From: Xanthobacteraceae bacterium
Lineage (GTDB): Bacteria > Pseudomonadota > Alphaproteobacteria > Rhizobiales > Xanthobacteraceae
Length of the DNA: 15,943 bases
Assembly: GCA_030040825.1 (NCBI GenBank)
Contig: JASHSY010000306.1
Location: forward strand, 1-15,943
Direction: 5' to 3'
Shown: piece after piece, positions 1 through 7,406 of the stretch
Position numbering within the stretch: position 1 is the first letter of the stretch
Layout: every line of letters begins with the position of its first letter
The notes under the pieces: model-generated
The model's database searches: none
What the model saw: the letters and a program-made list of their open reading frames with translations, nothing else
What the model was told of the DNA's origin: nothing
Position numbers and translations under genes: made by a program

Positions 1-120
1 TTCGCCGCCTTTGCATCGTGTTTCGAGAGCAGGCTATTGCAGGAAGGCACATCCGAACTTTTCTTGTTTACGGCGGTGTTCGGCTTGCGCCTGCTCTCGG
101 TGTCGCGCGCAGCTCGCTGA
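1..120 (+). CDS. C-terminal fragment of a membrane protein, possibly O-antigen ligase/polymerase
   Basis: Reading frame 1 is open from the first base to a TGA at 118-120 and encodes the last 39 residues of a gene that begins outside the window. The fragment has the pattern of the C-terminus of O-antigen ligase/Wzy/ExoQ-type proteins: a Glu-containing motif (FESRLLQEGT, residues 8-17 of the fragment) followed by a hydrophobic helix (ELFLFTAVFGLRLL) and a short basic tail. A polymerase or ligase would fit an exopolysaccharide locus that otherwise shows transferases and a flippase but no polymerase. The fragment is too short to prove the family. The call rests on the motif pattern and on context, and another polytopic membrane protein is possible. 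Confidence 0.42.
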   Translation, partial: FAAFASCFESRLLQEGTSELFLFTAVFGLRLLSVSRAAR

Positions 121-431
121 CGCGCCGAACGGCTTGGCCGTCGATTGTCGGCATCAACGATGGGACACATTGCCAAGCGGAAAGCCGACAATCTCAGCCG
201 CGCAGTCAATTTGTTATTGGGGCAATTCGGGAAATATTAGTTCGGAGCACCCACGATTGCGCCTACTTTCCTGTAAATCACATCAAGCACCGCAATCGAA
301 CCACATCATCGGACGTCGCCTCCCATCGGGAAACACGGCGCGCCGGCCGTCTTAACCTTGCTGGATTATTAACTTTATTCTTCCGCCGGCTCGGCGAACA
401 CGTAGCCGGTACGGACAATTCTCGCGCCTCA
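121..431. other. Intergenic stretch without an intact gene
   Basis: These 311 bases separate the upstream gene end from the DUF6492-like remnant. No reading frame on either strand gives a recognisable protein; the open + frame that crosses this stretch shows no family-like residues before about position 432. The segment holds crossed complementary arms at 132-193 (listed separately), a T-rich GTAA motif at 267-277 and an AT-richer patch around 350-385. I see no clear terminator with a T-tract after the stop at 118-120. Confidence 0.6.
132..193. repeat. Two crossed inverted repeats (pseudoknot-like arrangement)
   Basis: A perfect 10-bp inverted repeat pairs GATTGTCGGC (143-152) with GCCGACAATC (184-193). 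A second perfect 7-bp pair joins GCTTGGC (132-138) with GCCAAGC (172-178). The order is A-B-A'-B', so the two stems cross, as in an H-type pseudoknot. A short competing hairpin, ACGGC-TTG-GCCGT (129-141), overlaps arm A. The element lies 12 bases past the stop of the upstream gene. Its function is unknown, and a chance origin cannot be excluded. Confidence 0.4.
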
Positions 432-707
432 CACACGGTCAGCTTGATTACGCCGAGCTACTGGCGCGATTTCGAACGCTGCGCTCTGCTGTGCGAGAGC
501 ATTGACCGTTACGTCACATCGTTCGCGCGGCACTATCTGGTCGTCGCCGACGATGATGTAAGGCTGTTCGCCAAATTCAAGAGCGAGCGGCGCCCGGTAT
601 TGCCGGTTTCGGAATTTTTGCCGCGCCGCCTCAGGCCTCCGATCGACAGCGAAATCGACGGGTGTTTGATGCTGGCGGCGCGCGGCAGGACCGTTAGCGC
701 CCGGTAA
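432..707 (+). pseudogene. N-terminal remnant of a DUF6492-family (glycosyltransferase-like) gene
   Basis: The frame reading HTVSLITPSYWRDFERC and continuing to about LPRRLR (codons at 432-635) resembles the start of DUF6492 proteins as I recall them: an (A/S)xITPSY strand, a DFERCxLLCESIDRYVT helix, then a RHYLVVxDxDxxLF strand, as in GT-A-like folds. DUF6492 genes occur in alphaproteobacterial exopolysaccharide loci and, from memory, are about 250-300 codons. Here the similarity fades after about codon 635 and the frame stops at 705-707, so at most about 90 residues remain. There is no ATG or GTG with a ribosome binding site at the expected position; the only in-frame candidate is a TTG at 444 with no visible Shine-Dalgarno. 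I read this as a gene that has lost its start and roughly two thirds of its 3' end. A short functional protein is less likely. Confidence 0.5.
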
Positions 708-754
708 CGATTCTTCATCCTTCACGGTCGCTCATGCTTAAGCCTAATGTCTAA

Positions 755-800
755 TTTACCTTTGTTTTCTGTAACTTAGCGATTAAGTATGCGCCAGGAG
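755..800 (+). promoter_or_regulatory. AT-rich leader and ribosome binding site of the WecG-type gene
   Basis: The region 730-790 is markedly richer in A/T than its surroundings and precedes the first intact gene of the cluster. TTGTTT (762-767) stands 17 bases before AAGTAT (785-790), a weak -35/-10 pair with only half of the consensus -10 bases. A Shine-Dalgarno AGGAG at 796-800 lies 8 bases before the ATG at 809. The ribosome binding site is convincing and the promoter is a guess. Confidence 0.3.
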
Positions 801-808
801 CGCGGGCC

Positions 809-1654
809 ATGAAGGCTGCATCGGACCACGTTTGTTTTGACGTGGCTGCGGACCGACGATGGACGGTTCCCGTCGCCGATATCGGCGGCTTGCCGATTGC
901 GGTTATCGATCGCACCGTGTCGGCAGAACTGATGGTTGAGCTTGCTCTCAGCCGCCGTGGCGCCGCTCTCCCACCTGTCGTTGTAACTTCGGCAAACGGC
1001 CAGGTATTGTCACTCGCCGCGCGACAAGCGGATATCCGTGATCTATTTCTCGCCGCCGACCTCATTCATGCCGACGGCATGCCGCTGGTCTTCGTGTCGC
1101 GCCTCTTCCACCAAACCCCGCTGCCGGAACGGGTCTGCACAACCGATCTTTTTCACGACGTCGCCGCCGTCGCCCAGCAGCGCAGTGCACGTTTCTTTCT
1201 ACTTGGCGCAACGCAATCGGTCGTGATGCAAGCGGCGCTGCACGCGCAAGAACTTTACCCTGACCTTAACATTGTCGGCTACAACGGCGGCTATTTGCGC
1301 CGAGAGTTCGACGAAGACGCAATCGTCGACGCCATCAATGCGGCTGAGCCGGACATCCTCTGGTTGGGGTTGGGGGTACCGCGCGAGCAGATTTTCGCGA
1401 TGCGCAATCGCGATCGGCTCCGCGGCGTTGGGCTGATCAAGACCGCAGGCGGCCTGTTCGATTTTCTTTCGGGCAAGAACGCCCGCGCTCCGCAATGGAT
1501 GCGGAACGTCGGCCTGGAATGGGCTTACCGGTTGTATCTTGAGCCACGGCGTCTCGCCGGCCGCTATTTCGTGACCAATCCGCACGCGCTGTTTCTGTTG
1601 CTGACGCGAACACGGCAAGTCGATCAACCGGCGTGGGACCGGACCGGTGAGTAG
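809..1654 (+). CDS. WecG/TagA/CpsF family glycosyltransferase
   Basis: This 281-residue protein belongs to the WecG/TagA/CpsF (GT26) family, which adds a sugar such as N-acetylmannosaminuronate, N-acetylmannosamine or glucose to an undecaprenyl-diphosphate-linked acceptor at the inner membrane. Family marks are the TSANGQ loop (residues 60-65), the HADGMP motif with the conserved catalytic-type Asp (about D89), the RVCTTDLF segment (108-115), the LGLGVPREQ loop (about 186-194), and the C-terminal GGLFDFLSGKNARAP...W followed by EWAYRLYLEPRRLAGRY. Length is slightly above the usual 240-260 residues because of an N-terminal extension of about 20. The ATG at 809 is supported by AGGAG at 796-800. 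The gene overlaps the next by eight bases, so the two are probably co-translated. It would act early in repeat-unit assembly. The sugar donor cannot be read from the sequence. Confidence 0.93.
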   Translation: MKAASDHVCFDVAADRRWTVPVADIGGLPIAVIDRTVSAELMVELALSRRGAALPPVVVTSANGQVLSLAARQADIRDLFLAADLIHADGMPLVFVSRLFHQTPLPERVCTTDLFHDVAAVAQQRSARFFLLGATQSVVMQAALHAQELYPDLNIVGYNGGYLRREFDEDAIVDAINAAEPDILWLGLGVPREQIFAMRNRDRLRGVGLIKTAGGLFDFLSGKNARAPQWMRNVGLEWAYRLYLEPRRLAGRYFVTNPHALFLLLTRTRQVDQPAWDRTGE

Positions 1655-2585
1655 CCCAACAAAGCCTTCGGTGTGCTTGTGCGTCCCGACGTTCCGGCGT
1701 CCGGCCGGGCTGCGCAAACTGTTGACGCATATCGAACGGTCGACCTATCCCGGCGCGATAACCGTCATCGTCGTCGACAATGACGCTGAGAACCGTGCCG
1801 GAATTGCCGTCGTCGAGTCGATCGCGCCGACATTTCGTTTGCCGATCACCTGTTTCGTCGAACCGCGCCGCGGACATACCTACGCGTACAACAGCGCCTT
1901 CGCGCGCGCTTGCCGCACTGTCCCGGCGGTCGATTATGTGGCTGTCCTTGACGATGACGAGTATCCGGACCCGGACTGGCTTGCCGAACTGACGACGGTT
2001 GCGCGGCAATACGACGCCGACATCGTCGGCGGTCCAGTGTTCCCGGTTTTCGACGCGCCAACCCATTGGCTCGCCGAGAGCGGACTTTACGCGCCTGCAC
2101 GTTACCCGACCGGACGAGTGCCGATGATTTACGGCGCCGGCAACATGCTGATCCGGCGCAGCGTGCTTGAGCAATACCTCGACGAACCCTTCCACCACGC
2201 TTTTGCGTTCACCGGCGGGAGCGACAGCGAATTCTTCCGGCGTTGTCAGGCGGACGGCCGCAGCTTCGCCTGGGCCGATGACGCGCGAGTATTCGAAACG
2301 ATGCCCCGATCGCGCACGACAGTCGGCTACCTGCTGCGGCGGAAATTCCGGACCGGCACCGAAGCAACACGCATCGATCGCAAACTGTCGGGCGGGATTG
2401 GCGCCGTGATACGCCACTGGTGCAAGGGTCTTGGTCTCGTGAGCCTCGGTATTTTTTCGCTCCCGGCGGCCGCATGGGGCGGACGCCGCGCCGCCATGAA
2501 CAGCTTGATCTGGGCGGCCCGCGGCGTCGGTTACATCGCGGCTGAGTTCGGCATCTTTTACGAGGAGTATCGCAATCCTCGTTAA
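1647..2585 (+). CDS. Glycosyltransferase family 2
   Basis: The 312-residue product starts with a GT-A strand (PSVCLCVPTFRRPAGLRKLL), carries the nucleotide-binding DND (residues 44-46) and a DDDEYP metal-binding DXD-type motif (102-107), and has GGSDSEFFRR (190-199) at the position of the catalytic ED block. These are the standard GT2 landmarks, and the enzyme should transfer a nucleotide-activated sugar to the growing lipid-linked oligosaccharide. The C-terminal segment (about 255-300) is hydrophobic with basic residues and may attach it to the inner membrane. The GTG at 1647 lies inside the end of the upstream gene (TAG at 1652-1654), implying translational coupling. The alternative of a later start would remove the first GT-A strand. 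Sugar specificity is unknown. Confidence 0.92.
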   Translation: MSSPTKPSVCLCVPTFRRPAGLRKLLTHIERSTYPGAITVIVVDNDAENRAGIAVVESIAPTFRLPITCFVEPRRGHTYAYNSAFARACRTVPAVDYVAVLDDDEYPDPDWLAELTTVARQYDADIVGGPVFPVFDAPTHWLAESGLYAPARYPTGRVPMIYGAGNMLIRRSVLEQYLDEPFHHAFAFTGGSDSEFFRRCQADGRSFAWADDARVFETMPRSRTTVGYLLRRKFRTGTEATRIDRKLSGGIGAVIRHWCKGLGLVSLGIFSLPAAAWGGRRAAMNSLIWAARGVGYIAAEFGIFYEEYRNPR

Positions 2586-2754
2586 CAGCCGCGCCGACGG
2601 CGCACCGGGCGGACCAGCGTTAGTTAAGCCGGCAAATTTTTGTCGCAGTGGGTGTTCGCTTGCCGCTCGCCGCGCGGTCGGCAGATTAACACTAATTGCA
2701 ACGCGGGTTTCTTTGTAACGGCGGAAGCGCCTAAAACGTCGGGTGGGGTCGGTT
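2586..2754. other. Intergenic gap inside the cluster
   Basis: This 169-base gap is the only sizeable break between 809 and 8551. It holds a small GCGCC-GAC-GGCGC hairpin (2591-2603) without a T-tract, an ATTA-N4-TAAT dyad (2685-2696) in an A/T-rich patch, and a T-rich TTTCTTTGTAAC motif (2708-2719) about 35 bases before the next start codon. The gap could contain a second promoter for the block beginning at 2755, but I cannot assign a -35/-10 pair with confidence. Confidence 0.4.
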
Positions 2755-3996
2755 GTGAGTGTTGAAATGAGTATGGCAATGACAACCGACGTATTGCAGC
2801 CGATTGCTGCTACCGCCGCGCCGTCATTCCCGTTCTCCGTCAATGTATTCGAAGGCGGCAGTTTCGACCGCGCCGGCTGGCCGTCGATCACCGACGCCTC
2901 CAACATAACGATGCACGTTTATCAGTCGCGCGAATTCCTCGATGTCTGGATGAACACCGTCGGCGATGCACATCGCGCTCAGTCGTTTCTCGTGGTCGTC
3001 AAGCACCGCGAGCGCGGACCGATCTTTTATCTGCCGCTGGTTGTGGAAAAAAAGTTCAACGTGCGCCTTCTCCGCTTCATGGACGCGGGCGTCTCCGATT
3101 TTAATGCGCCGATCGTCGCGCCCGGCGCCGAACTGACACGGGAAGAGTTTGCGGCGATCTGGCTGATGATTCTGTCGCGGTTGCCAAAAGTAGACGTCAT
3201 CGACTTACAGAAAATACCCGGCAATATCATGGGTATTCCCAATCCGCTCACCTATCTCGATTGCACGCCGCACGGGACATGCGGTCATGCGATCACGCTG
3301 AGTGCGATGGCAGCCAACCTCAATGCAGCTACCTCGGTTGCCCGGCTGCGTAAAAAGTTGCACCGGGACTTTCGGCGGCTCAATCAACTCGGCGAGACGG
3401 CTTTCGTGATCAATCCGCCGCCGGCAGAGGCCGACGAGATTTTCACCACGCTCATTCAGTTCAAGCGTCAGAAGTACATGGCTACCACCGGCCACGATTT
3501 TCTCGCGATGCCGGGGATTCGCCGCTTTTATCGGGAGATGGCGGCGCCACGGCAGATCGGCGGTCTCAGCCACATCTCGGCGCTGATCTGCGCGGGCAAA
3601 GTCGTGTCCGCGCATCTCGGCTTCACCAGCCACGGCTGCTTTTATTACACCTTTCCGGCCTATGACCCGGCCTATCGGCAATACTCCGTGGGCCATCTTC
3701 TGTTGCAGCATCTGATTGACCGATGCAGCTTCGATAAATGTGCGACGTTTGATCTCGGCGAAGGCGACGCTCCGTACAAAAACAAATTGGCCACCCATAA
3801 GCTGCCGCTTAGTGATTACGAGAGTGCGCTGAGCGCGGCTGGCCTAGTGTACCTGCAAGTGCGCCGCGCGCGACGCTCGTTGGCGACTTCAAGCGCGCAT
3901 GATTGGCAACCTATGGAATCGGACGACGCCAGGGCGCCGAAGCCGATCAATTGCCCACAGCACTCGAACCGCCAACGGAAAGCGATCCAGCAATGA
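2755..3996 (+). CDS. GNAT-family acyltransferase, BioF2/CelD-like
   Basis: The 413-residue protein resembles the BioF2-like/CelD acyltransferases (Acetyltransf_6, PF13480) common in exopolysaccharide and cellulose clusters. These use acyl-CoA, or in some families aminoacyl donors, to modify a sugar amine or hydroxyl. Visible marks are the N-terminal half with FLVVVKHRERGPIFYLPLV, and the central GNAT domain from about residue 185 with RKKLHRDFRRLNQLG, GGLSHISALICAGKVVSAHLGF and a YYTFPAYDPAYRQYSVGHLLL block, closing with FDLGEGDAPYKNKLA. The start is ambiguous: GTG 2743, GTG 2755, ATG 2767, 2773 or 2779. I chose 2755 because GGTGGGG (2742-2748) lies six bases before it. The stop overlaps the next start as ATGA, so it is coupled to the deacetylase. 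The last 25 residues, after about 3900, look low-complexity. Confidence 0.85.
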   Translation: MSVEMSMAMTTDVLQPIAATAAPSFPFSVNVFEGGSFDRAGWPSITDASNITMHVYQSREFLDVWMNTVGDAHRAQSFLVVVKHRERGPIFYLPLVVEKKFNVRLLRFMDAGVSDFNAPIVAPGAELTREEFAAIWLMILSRLPKVDVIDLQKIPGNIMGIPNPLTYLDCTPHGTCGHAITLSAMAANLNAATSVARLRKKLHRDFRRLNQLGETAFVINPPPAEADEIFTTLIQFKRQKYMATTGHDFLAMPGIRRFYREMAAPRQIGGLSHISALICAGKVVSAHLGFTSHGCFYYTFPAYDPAYRQYSVGHLLLQHLIDRCSFDKCATFDLGEGDAPYKNKLATHKLPLSDYESALSAAGLVYLQVRRARRSLATSSAHDWQPMESDDARAPKPINCPQHSNRQRKAIQQ

Positions 3997-4811
3997 TGTT
4001 CGGCGAACGTCCGCAGGAACTGAACGGGGTCTCGCTGCCGCTGAAAGTACGCGGCAAAGCGGAGCGATTTATCGCGCGCTCGCTCCGCAGCAAGATGCTC
4101 GCGCTACAAAATACTCCGCCGATCGTGACTTTCACTTTCGATGATGTGCCGGTATCGGCGTGTGAGATCGGCGCCGAAATTCTGGCAAATCATGGCGTCC
4201 ATGGCACCTTTTACGTCGCCGGAGGCGGCTGTGGCGCCGCCAGTCCGGTCGGCCGGCTGGCGTCAATCGAACACATCAGAACGCTTGCGACGCTCGGGCA
4301 TGAGATCGGGTGCCACACTTATTCTCACCCCGAAGTCTCGCGCATCGGTACCGATGCGCTCGACGACGAAATCAACCGCAACCGACTGTTTATACGGACT
4401 ATTGACAGTGCGATTACCCTGAAGAACTTTGCCTATCCGTTCGGCGAAATGTCAGTTCGTGCCAAGCGCTATCTCGAACGCCGCTTTGATTCATGCCGAA
4501 CGGTCCATCCCGGCATCAATAGCAATAGCGTCGATCTCGGCTCGCTGAAAGCCTGCCCGCTTGAGAGCGCTGCACCCGATCGCGCCGGGATCAGCGCGCT
4601 GGTCGCCGAAGCCGTCCGCTGCTGCGGCTGGTTGATCTTTTACAGTCATGACGTCGCAGAAAAGCCGAGCAAATACGGCGTGACCCCGGATCTTCTCGAA
4701 TGGGCGGTGACTTCGGCCAATAGGGCGGGCTGCGCCATCACGACAATTGCCGGTGCACTCGAACTCATCCGCGCAACTGCCGGCGGACGGCGCACCGCCG
4801 CACAATCGTGA
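3993..4811 (+). CDS. Polysaccharide deacetylase (NodB homology domain)
   Basis: This 272-residue protein carries the motifs of carbohydrate esterase family 4: TFDD (residues 48-51, catalytic base and metal-binding Asp), HTYSHP (108-113, metal-binding His108 and His112), FAYPFGE (146-152) and a C-terminal FYSHDV block with the third conserved His. CE4 enzymes are metal-dependent and remove N- or O-acetyl groups from sugars. No signal peptide or N-terminal membrane helix is evident, so it probably acts in the cytoplasm on a lipid-linked intermediate. The ATG at 3993 overlaps the upstream TGA as ATGA; an in-frame TTG upstream at 3903 is less likely. Coupling to the acyltransferase suggests removal of an N-acetyl group followed by re-acylation. 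That link is inferred. Confidence 0.92.
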   Translation: MMFGERPQELNGVSLPLKVRGKAERFIARSLRSKMLALQNTPPIVTFTFDDVPVSACEIGAEILANHGVHGTFYVAGGGCGAASPVGRLASIEHIRTLATLGHEIGCHTYSHPEVSRIGTDALDDEINRNRLFIRTIDSAITLKNFAYPFGEMSVRAKRYLERRFDSCRTVHPGINSNSVDLGSLKACPLESAAPDRAGISALVAEAVRCCGWLIFYSHDVAEKPSKYGVTPDLLEWAVTSANRAGCAITTIAGALELIRATAGGRRTAAQS

Positions 4812-4815
4812 CGCC

Positions 4816-5934
4816 ATGCAGAACTTGATCTTTCCCCGGCGTGATCAGCAGACCAACAGCCAAGTCCAACGGCGCCGGGCTCGGCTGCACGCGCCAATCG
4901 TCAAAACCAGCAGCCGCCGGGCCACCTGGGACAAACGGTCGATTCCCAAAGTAACTGTTATCATTGCTGCATATAACGTCGCACGCTTCATTCGGCAGAG
5001 CGTCGAAAGCGCGCTTACACAGTCATTGAACAATATCGAAGTCATCGTCATCGATGACGGCTCGACCGACAACACCCAGGCAATCTTGCAGACGTTCTCC
5101 GACCACCGTTTGGTTCTGCTCCGGCAAGAAAATAGTGGGGTCAGCGCGGCGCGCAACGTCGGCCTCGCAGTGGCCCGCTCTCCTTACGTCTTCTTTCTCG
5201 ATGCCGACGATATGCTGACTCGCGACGCACTCGCCCGCATGGTCGCAACGCTCGATGGATTGCCCGAGCGCATCGCTTGCTTTGGCCACCACATTAAAAT
5301 CTCGGAGGACGGCGTAGAACTGTCCACCCGCTCCTACTTACGTTGGAAAATGTTGCCGGGCGGCGACACGCTGCGTAATCTGATCGCGAAAAACTTCATC
5401 TCCGGCGCAATTTGTGTGCGCACCGACGCCGCCCGCGCAATTGGCGGCTTCAATGCGGCACTGACTCTGGGTGAGGATTGGGAGTTCTGGTGTCGTCTCG
5501 CTGCGCTCGGTGACTTCGCAGCGATGCCCGGCGAAATAATCCTCCTGTATCGTCAACGGTTCAGTAGTGCGAGCTACAAGCTGCGTGAATCGGCTTTACG
5601 TCCGAATTGCGAAGCCATCGATGCGATCTATGCAAACCCCGCGATCCGCCGGCGCTTTTCCGCCGCCGAGTTGAAGCGGCGACGACGGCTGGCGGAAATC
5701 GACTCGTACTGGGCAGGGGCCCGCAATCAATACGTTCAAGGCCGGATGCGCGGTTTCCTGGCTTATTTGACGATCGGCGCGCTCCGCTATCCAGACAGTA
5801 TTTTGCGGCCGCGCCTCGTCTATCTGTTCTTTCGCGGGCTCGAACACTTCAATCGCGCGGCGCGGCACCGGGACAAATCGTCCTTGACCGGCGCAATCGG
5901 GGACGGCGCCCATAAACACGGTGTCGAGCTGTGA
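4816..5934 (+). CDS. Glycosyltransferase family 2 with basic N-terminal extension
   Basis: The 372-residue product has a GT2 core starting at about residue 45 (KVTVIIAAYNVARFIRQSV), with DDGSTD (80-85), the metal-binding DADD (129-132) and the EDWEFW block (220-225) that contains the catalytic-base region. It should add one sugar to the repeat unit. About 44 residues before the core are rich in Arg, Lys and Gln and look unstructured, which is longer than usual. The ATG at 4816 stands four bases after the upstream stop, supporting this start; an in-frame TTG at 4747 would lie inside the deacetylase gene. The C-terminal 150 residues are basic and partly helical, as in GT2 proteins that touch the membrane. 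Its end overlaps the flippase start at 5934. Confidence 0.92.
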   Translation: MQNLIFPRRDQQTNSQVQRRRARLHAPIVKTSSRRATWDKRSIPKVTVIIAAYNVARFIRQSVESALTQSLNNIEVIVIDDGSTDNTQAILQTFSDHRLVLLRQENSGVSAARNVGLAVARSPYVFFLDADDMLTRDALARMVATLDGLPERIACFGHHIKISEDGVELSTRSYLRWKMLPGGDTLRNLIAKNFISGAICVRTDAARAIGGFNAALTLGEDWEFWCRLAALGDFAAMPGEIILLYRQRFSSASYKLRESALRPNCEAIDAIYANPAIRRRFSAAELKRRRRLAEIDSYWAGARNQYVQGRMRGFLAYLTIGALRYPDSILRPRLVYLFFRGLEHFNRAARHRDKSSLTGAIGDGAHKHGVEL

Positions 5935-7406
5935 TGAATCCTTTCGCGCTGATCTATCTCCTGGCGCATTTGACGCCGGCCCTAATCGGCTTCCTGGCGA
6001 TGATCCTTTACAGCCATCTCTTGTCGCCGGCTGAATATGGCGTGTACGTGATCGGGCTGAGCAGCGCCGGCGTAATCTCGGCGATCTTCTTCACCTGGGT
6101 TCGCCTGTCGGTGTCGCGCTTTCAGGCGCGGACGCCGGACGTCGACCTGCGCCATGTGGCGGTAATGGCCTATGCGGTCACTGCGCTGGTTATTTCGGTA
6201 GCGACGCCGATCGCGATCCTGATCATTCGCCCCAATGTCAGCTTCGAGATTCTGGCCGGAAGCCTGTTTCTGTCGCTGACGCTGAGCGCGTTCGAGATCA
6301 CCCAGGAATTCAGACGCGCCAAGCTCAATCCGGCGCGCTTTGCGACGCTCGCGGTTGTTCGCAGCACGCTCGGGTTGGGCCTGGGGCTCGCTGCAATCTC
6401 GCTTGGCGGCGGCGGCATCGGCCTCCTGATCGGCGTCGCGGCAAGCTTTTTGATCGCCAATTTGGTAACGTATCAGCGCACGCTGACGCGCTCGCAGCGG
6501 TTTTATTCTCGCGAGCACCTCATGCAATTTGCCCGTTACGGGCTGCCCTTCTCGCTGGGCGCGATTACCTTTGCGCTGCATAATTCGCTGGACCGGTTGG
6601 GCATCGCCTACCTCATGGGCGAGAGCGCCGCCGGCCAATACGGTCTGGCTGCCGAAATGTCGCGGCAGCTTATCGGCATCCTTGGCGCCAGTGCCGCGTC
6701 GGCGATGTTTCCGATCGCCTTTCGCACGCTTGCCGAGTCCGGTCCCGCCGCGACCCGGGCGCGGCTTGCGGAAGGCGCCGAACTCATCCTTGCGCTGATT
6801 GCGCCAGTGGCAGTCTGGCTGGCGATTTCCGGCGATGTGGTCGCCGGAACGCTGCTGGGCGCGCAATTTCAGACCGCGGTTGCGATGGTCTTGCCGCTGC
6901 TTGTTCTCGGGCGCATGTGCGGCGCCGTCAATCAGTTGTATCTGCAAGTCAGCTTCCAGCTCGCGGAAAAGCCGCTGCTTCAGGTTGCCCATGATACGCT
7001 GCTGCTTGTCGTTAACATTGCGCTGCTGTTTCCGCTGACGCTCGCCTACGGGCTGACCGGCACAGCCGCCGCGGTCTTGATCGCCGAAGCAGGCGGCATC
7101 CTCGTCGGTATCTTGCTGTCGCGGCGAGCCTTTCGTTTGCCATTCATCGGCGGGGCGGTAACCCGCGTAGCCACCGCTACCGCATTCATGGCGCTTGTCA
7201 CTTATGCCGCAAAGACCGCATTGGCGGGTCACGGTCTCACCACGCTGGTCAGCGTGGCTCTTCTCGGTGGCGTCGGCTATGCCGGCGCGGCCATTCTTCT
7301 CAACGTTGCCGGCATTCGCGCAACACTGGAGCAGTTGCTGCGCGGGAGGGCGTCCATCGAGTCAGTGCTGCCGGTGCGGCAAAATCTGGGACGCGAGCAG
7401 CCATGA
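5934..7406 (+). CDS. Oligosaccharide flippase (Wzx/MOP-superfamily)
   Basis: This 490-residue protein is almost entirely hydrophobic, with about 12-14 membrane segments. The N-terminus (LLAHLTPALIGFLAMILYSHLLSPAEYGVY) is typical of polysaccharide-transport proteins of the MOP superfamily. The second half has the usual RYGLPFSLGAITFALHNSLDRLGI motif and an AGQYGLAAEMSRQL segment. It would flip the undecaprenyl-linked repeat unit from the cytoplasmic to the periplasmic face. The ATG at 5934 shares a base with the upstream TGA (TGATG); the GTG at 5931 is an alternative giving one extra residue. The end overlaps the next gene as ATGA at 7403-7406. Basic cytoplasmic loops contain the expected Arg-rich stretches. 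Confidence 0.9.
   Translation: MNPFALIYLLAHLTPALIGFLAMILYSHLLSPAEYGVYVIGLSSAGVISAIFFTWVRLSVSRFQARTPDVDLRHVAVMAYAVTALVISVATPIAILIIRPNVSFEILAGSLFLSLTLSAFEITQEFRRAKLNPARFATLAVVRSTLGLGLGLAAISLGGGGIGLLIGVAASFLIANLVTYQRTLTRSQRFYSREHLMQFARYGLPFSLGAITFALHNSLDRLGIAYLMGESAAGQYGLAAEMSRQLIGILGASAASAMFPIAFRTLAESGPAATRARLAEGAELILALIAPVAVWLAISGDVVAGTLLGAQFQTAVAMVLPLLVLGRMCGAVNQLYLQVSFQLAEKPLLQVAHDTLLLVVNIALLFPLTLAYGLTGTAAAVLIAEAGGILVGILLSRRAFRLPFIGGAVTRVATATAFMALVTYAAKTALAGHGLTTLVSVALLGGVGYAGAAILLNVAGIRATLEQLLRGRASIESVLPVRQNLGREQP

Noticed and set aside
18..431. The open + frame upstream of the DUF6492-like segment as the true N-terminus of one 229-residue protein
   Set aside because: Residues before about position 432 look like random translation, and DUF6492 proteins begin at the ITPSY strand. 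The frame is open by chance.
769..786. CTGTAAC near the WecG-type gene as a second Pho box
   Set aside because: The partner repeat at the 11-bp period (CGATTAA) matches only three of seven positions.
1437..2906. Long open frame of 489 codons on the minus strand opposite the first GT2 gene
   Set aside because: Its sequence has no family features, is rich in Arg/Ala/Asp as expected of antisense in GC-rich coding DNA, and covers a clear GT2 gene with overlapping neighbours.
5982..7232. Open frame of 416 codons on the minus strand opposite the flippase
   Set aside because: The product is a highly polar Gln/Arg/Asp-rich chain, the typical mirror of a hydrophobic membrane-protein gene. The + strand flippase is well supported.
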